A DNA stretch of 64,000 nt from contig CAJTYU010000015.1 of the NCBI GenBank assembly GCA_910584095.1, forward strand, positions 7,603 to 71,602. The letters are read 5' to 3'. Below are positions 60,407 through 64,000 of this stretch, one piece after another; position 1 is the first letter of the stretch; the number at the start of each line of letters is the position of its first letter. Source of the stretch: an uncultured Dorea sp. GTDB lineage: Bacteria > Bacillota > Clostridia > Lachnospirales > Lachnospiraceae. Both the position numbers and the translations under genes were made by a program. The notes beneath the pieces are model-generated. The model was not told the DNA's origin. It did no database searches and saw only the letters and a list, made by a program, of their open reading frames with translations.

Positions 60407-62977
60407 TCAATTTTGCCGCAGCCGTTCTATAACGCTGACTTTAGCAATTCGCTGGTACAAGAGCGCCGGTATTGCCACGGTCAGGAGTATAAGGAACGGA
60501 TAGATCACCAGCATGGGCCACATAACAAAGCGGTAAGTGAAAAACCAAATCCCACTGGAAATTCCCCGCACAACTACCACAGAAAACAGACCTCCAAGGA
60601 CAACCGATGTGATAATCGTTCCTATAGCATAATAAAGTCCTTCAAAAGAGAGCATACGCTTTAACTGCTTGCCGGTCATGCCGATGCTCTGCAGCATGGC
60701 AAACTCCTTTTTGCGAGTGATAACGCTTGTCAAAACGGAGTTGACAAAGTTTGCGATACCGATAATTCCAATAATGATGCTCAACGCTCCGCCGATGGTG
60801 ATAATCAGGGAGGTCAGATCGTCGAAGGATCTGACATAGGTTGCTTTGGATTCAAAATCCATACTCGGCTCCACACGGTCGATATAGTCATTCAAAAACT
60901 CTGCCATTTCAGCTTCTGTTCTCTCTTTCACATCAAAGGTGAAATTGACCAGATGGGGATGATCGCACAGAGGCAGGAAGATTTCTGTCGGGAGATAGAA
61001 CCGGCTTTCGCCCGTGTTGCGGGTAGTGGCTGTGTTCTCGTTGGCCCGGACTTTTGCCATGATTATAAAGTCATAGCTGTCCGTAATGGTGGAGGAAAGA
61101 CCCTCCGCTTCCAGATGGTTGATCTGCACCCTGTCACCCACACTGATATTTGGGTTATCTATGACGGTTCCATCATCGTTACACTCCACACTCAGCAGGA
61201 TATACTTTCCGGATTTCAGCTTTTCCAGATCGATTGTCCCCTCTATTACTTCCATGTTATTCAGCAGAAAATCGTCCGCGCCATAGAGTCTTACATAGGA
61301 ATTTCCATTCTGATCTTTGTTATAGCTGAAAAAGGCGTTGTGATTTGTGGAAAACGGTTCTTCCATCAGCCAGGAGGAGTAGAGCCTGCCGCCATCCTCG
61401 AAGCTGTTATTCTGCTGGACCGCCTCAATAAAGCTCTCGGACAGGTCGTTTTCGTCTTCTTCAACCTTGTACTGGAAGTATTCTGTGTTAGAGATCACAA
61501 AGTCCGTATCCATAAATTTTGCGATATACTTGTCAATGTCAAACCCGCCGGACAGGGTGAACACGGTATTGAACAGCACCAGACTCAGTGTCATGGACAC
61601 AATAACCAATACTGTGCGTTTGCGGTTCCGTCCCAGGTTCGCCATGGCCATAAATTGGAGCTTTGCTCCGTGGGTCGATCTCTTGTCTTTGGCCCTGCGC
61701 TTTCCAAACGCCTCTGTATCATTTTCGGTGTAGCGGATCGCCTCGATTGCGGAAACTGCGCCGGCGATCTTTGCGGGCTTGCGGACGCTGACAAAGACTG
61801 TAAAAAAGGTGAACACCGTGGAGCCAATAAAAATCAGCGGATTTACTGTCACCTTAATACCGGCGTCCGCAGTATAACTGGTTCCGTTCATCAGGAAAGG
61901 AACCAGCGCCCGGCCAATCAAGAAGCCCGCCAGCAAACCGATCGGAATACCAATCAGGGAAAGCCGAAGCGCCTGCCGGTTAATCAGCCGCTTGATCTGC
62001 CGCTTTGTTGTGCCCAGCGTTTTTAACTGTCCATAGGACTGAATATCCTGAATGACGGAGATTTGGAAAATATTGTAGATAATCAAATATCCCGTTACGA
62101 TAATCAGCAGTATGCCGACAAGGCCGGAAATGAGCATAGCCAGGTTATCGGACAGTACGCCGCTCTGATAGGCTGGACTGACGCGGGCAATCACATAATT
62201 CCCGTTCTCCGAGCTGCCCCCCATCGTGTCACAGGTATAGCCTGTTTCAGAAAGAAGCTGGTGGAGCCGGGCTTCTATATCGCCGTTTCCGCTGAACATC
62301 ACATAGGCGGTGACAATGCCGGAGTAGTCGTTGTCTATGGGATAGGTATAGGCCAGAATATCCGATTGAGCATCCACAAAGGATTTTGATACGATCAGCC
62401 GTCCAATGTTGCTCAAACTGTCTGTTTCCCAAAAGCCGCAGAGGATAAAATCGGTAGTGTACTCTGTCCCCTTAATATCATAAGTCAGTGAAACGGTTTC
62501 CCCAAGCTGTGCTGGTACACCCAGGGCGTCCAGCGTCTTTGTGTCCGCGATAATCTCATTTTCTGCTTCGGGCCGATGGCCTGTCGTGGGGGTATAACGG
62601 GCAAATTCCAACGCGGTATCATCCATGTACCACAGATCAGAACGCCAGCGTTCCAGCCCCGGATTTTTCAGGCGGTAAGAAACCGCCTTTGTATAGGCGA
62701 TGCGGTCGATCAGAGAACTTCCCGCCATATCGTCATATACTTCATCGCTGATATAGTTTAAGACCGCCTGCCCATCGCCGCCCGCTTTACGGATATTCTG
62801 GTCATGAACGGTATCCATCAGGCCAGAACCCAAGGTGAAGATCGTGGTGAAAAGTATCGTAGTCAGAATGATTGCGATGATTGCAATGATATTTCTGCTC
62901 TTGCTTGCTTTGAAATAGCGACCTGACAGCTTTTTAATCACCACGCCGTTGTTGTTGCCGAATAAAATGTCATTCAT
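60407..62977 (-). CDS. FtsX-like ABC transporter permease
   Basis: An 856-residue membrane protein with two FtsX domains. One membrane helix near the N-terminus (IIAIIAIILTTILFTTIFTLGSG is split by the limit of this note) is followed by a large outer domain, three helices (residues about 285-400), another long outer domain and three C-terminal helices. ATG at 62977 has AAGGGGG 8 bp upstream. The ATPase gene ends 13 bp before. Such MacB/BceB-like exporters remove peptides or antibiotics or signal to a partner kinase. The fragment of a kinase gene upstream supports this. Confidence 0.88.
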   Translation of the reverse strand: MNDILFGNNNGVVIKKLSGRYFKASKSRNIIAIIAIILTTILFTTIFTLGSGLMDTVHDQNIRKAGGDGQAVLNYISDEVYDDMAGSSLIDRIAYTKAVSYRLKNPGLERWRSDLWYMDDTALEFARYTPTTGHRPEAENEIIADTKTLDALGVPAQLGETVSLTYDIKGTEYTTDFILCGFWETDSLSNIGRLIVSKSFVDAQSDILAYTYPIDNDYSGIVTAYVMFSGNGDIEARLHQLLSETGYTCDTMGGSSENGNYVIARVSPAYQSGVLSDNLAMLISGLVGILLIIVTGYLIIYNIFQISVIQDIQSYGQLKTLGTTKRQIKRLINRQALRLSLIGIPIGLLAGFLIGRALVPFLMNGTSYTADAGIKVTVNPLIFIGSTVFTFFTVFVSVRKPAKIAGAVSAIEAIRYTENDTEAFGKRRAKDKRSTHGAKLQFMAMANLGRNRKRTVLVIVSMTLSLVLFNTVFTLSGGFDIDKYIAKFMDTDFVISNTEYFQYKVEEDENDLSESFIEAVQQNNSFEDGGRLYSSWLMEEPFSTNHNAFFSYNKDQNGNSYVRLYGADDFLLNNMEVIEGTIDLEKLKSGKYILLSVECNDDGTVIDNPNISVGDRVQINHLEAEGLSSTITDSYDFIIMAKVRANENTATTRNTGESRFYLPTEIFLPLCDHPHLVNFTFDVKERTEAEMAEFLNDYIDRVEPSMDFESKATYVRSFDDLTSLIITIGGALSIIIGIIGIANFVNSVLTSVITRKKEFAMLQSIGMTGKQLKRMLSFEGLYYAIGTIITSVVLGGLFSVVVVRGISSGIWFFTYRFVMWPMLVIYPFLILLTVAIPALLYQRIAKVSVIERLRQN

Positions 62978-62990
62978 CGTCAGCGCCCCC

Positions 62991-63656
62991 TTACTCAAAA
63001 ATCCTGCCATCCTCAATGCGGATAATGCGGTCGGCAAGCTGGGCGATCTCGTTGTTATGGGTTATCATCACCAGCGTTTGATGAAATTTGCTGCTGGTTG
63101 CTTTCAACAGTCCCAGCACATCACCGCTTGTCCGGCTGTCCAGGTTGCCGGTCGGTTCATCTGCCAGGACGATAGCGGGCTTGGAAACAAGGGCGCGGGC
63201 GATGGCGACGCGCTGCTGTTGTCCACCGGACAGGTTGTTGGGCATATTGTTCAGCTTGTCCCCCAGGGCCAGCAGACGCACTACTTCATCCATGAATTTT
63301 TTGTCTACCGTATCGCCGTCCAGCTCTACGGGCAGGACGATATTTTCATAGACATTCAAAACAGGAACAAGGTTGTAATTCTGGAAAATGAAGCCGATGC
63401 TTCGCCGGCGGAAAATGGTAAGCAGCTCGTCGTTCATCTTGGCAAGCTCTTTGCCCTTGATCTGTACGCTGCCGGAGGTCGGCACGTCCAGACCGCCCAT
63501 CATATTCAGCAGAGTGGACTTGCCGCTACCAGAGGTTCCGACAATGGCGACAAATTCTCCCTGCTCAACGGAGAGGGTCACACCGTCCAACGCCTTTGTG
63601 ATGTTTGGCTCTGTGCCATAGTATTTTTTGAGGTCCGTTGTTTGCAAAATGCTCAT
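62991..63656 (-). CDS. ABC transporter ATPase, MacB/BceA type
   Basis: A 221-residue ATPase. Walker A is GTSGSGKSTLLN, the signature LSGGQQQRVAIARAL, Walker B AIVLADEPTGNLD and the His switch ITHNNEIAQLAD. The start MSILQTTDLKKYYG at 63656 follows AAAGGATG; a frame extension of 17 codons has no signal. It pairs with the FtsX-like permease downstream. Base composition is richer in GC than in neighbouring genes, which suggests that the cassette is acquired. Confidence 0.95.
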   Translation of the reverse strand: MSILQTTDLKKYYGTEPNITKALDGVTLSVEQGEFVAIVGTSGSGKSTLLNMMGGLDVPTSGSVQIKGKELAKMNDELLTIFRRRSIGFIFQNYNLVPVLNVYENIVLPVELDGDTVDKKFMDEVVRLLALGDKLNNMPNNLSGGQQQRVAIARALVSKPAIVLADEPTGNLDSRTSGDVLGLLKATSSKFHQTLVMITHNNEIAQLADRIIRIEDGRIFE

Positions 63657-63749
63657 GGTTTGCACCATCCTTTCTGTTTTCTGTGATGCCGTCAGTCTAA
63701 CAGCCAATTCTCACAGAAATGTCACAGGCCGCAGGTTTTCTTAAAAATT

Positions 63750-64000
63750 TTATCCATGAGACAGAAATACGGAAAACGTGGAGCCATGCCCCACCCTTGA
63801 CGTGACCTTGACATAACCTCCTTGCATTGTTACGATCTTGCGGGCCAGATACAGTCCTATGCCGATGCCCTCAACGTCGTGTACTTCTTCTTCCCGGTAA
63901 AAGCGTTTGAAAATTATCCCCTGTCTGCTCTCCGCTATTCCTTTACCGCTGTCGGTTATGTCGATTTTCACATAGAACTCCCAGCTTTGAACGGAAACTT
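63750..64000 (-). CDS. Sensor histidine kinase, C-terminal end (cut by window edge)
   Basis: About 82 residues are visible, open to the right edge. They contain the G1 box DSGKGI, an F-box with FKRFYREEE, and GIGIGLYLARKIVTMQGG, so the ATP-binding domain of a HisKA/HATPase kinase. By position, 93 bp before the ABC ATPase, it would be the kinase controlling the exporter as in BceRS-type modules. The partner regulator is presumably outside the window. Confidence 0.85.
   Translation of the reverse strand, partial: VSVQSWEFYVKIDITDSGKGIAESRQGIIFKRFYREEEVHDVEGIGIGLYLARKIVTMQGGYVKVTSRVGHGSTFSVFLSHG

Overview
The window looks like a chromosomal segment of a spore-forming, anaerobic Lachnospiraceae bacterium (Clostridium cluster XIVa). 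The evidence is a set of sporulation genes (ricT, spoIID, a spoIIQ-like gene, bofA, a cwlD-like amidase), Firmicutes housekeeping order (gmk-like/holB/ricT with a lysine/arginine decarboxylase), a PerR-reverse rubrerythrin pair, families typical of Lachnospiraceae (DUF6382, DUF5702, DUF4860), and strong AGGAGG ribosome sites. This placement is inference from gene content; no species is claimed.

Layout. 1-6.6 kb: ricT (cut by the left edge), holB, a guanylate-kinase-like gene, a small palindromic repeat, an Orn/Lys/Arg decarboxylase, an unknown membrane protein, mtnN and a TSCPD protein. 6.8-12.1 kb: a secreted protein, an ECF sigma factor and a probable anti-sigma-like membrane protein separated by murG in the opposite direction, a HIT protein, a soluble histidine kinase and a rhomboid protease. 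12.1-20.8 kb: a complete monoderm Tad (Flp) pilus operon on the minus strand with a palindrome-flanked promoter. 20.8-31.9 kb: envelope, sporulation and stress genes (bofA, dCMP deaminase, amidase, GH18, mecA, NlpC/P60, perR, rubrerythrin, hemolysin III, GIY-YIG, spoIIQ-like, spoIID). 31.9-39.7 kb: glgP, ileS with a T-box leader interrupted by a small repeat, and a D,D-carboxypeptidase. 39.8-45.9 kb: an acidic LRR protein, then a compact type IV pilus-like operon ending in a PilT-type ATPase. 45.9-59.6 kb: a HAD phosphatase, then a beta-glucoside/oligosaccharide locus (permuted GH3, ABC importer without an ATPase, two GH94 phosphorylases, AraC regulator). 59.6-60.4 kb: a scrapyard of mobile-element remnants (internally deleted P-type ATPase, hairpin-rich remnant, 5' fragment of a group II intron behind a terminator). 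60.4-64 kb: a FtsX-type ABC exporter and the end of its histidine kinase, cut by the right edge.

The most notable signals are regulatory. (i) Upstream of both spoIID and the cwlD-like amidase, the terminator hairpin of the preceding gene contains the Shine-Dalgarno sequence in its 3' arm, and a sigma-E-like promoter lies in its 5' arm, so readthrough RNA would hide the ribosome site while the sporulation transcript would lack the 5' arm and expose it. (ii) One 19-bp operator occurs three times in the sugar locus with nearly identical geometry (13-14 bp from the -35 position, 17-bp spacer, -10), twice in the divergent promoter region and once before the AraC gene. (iii) The tad promoter has its -10 inside the loop of a perfect 10-bp inverted repeat. 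Among proteins, the most unusual are the PilT-only pilus-like operon, a TadE-like pseudopilin carrying two Cys/His modules, and a SpoIIQ-like protein that has lost all M23 zinc ligands.
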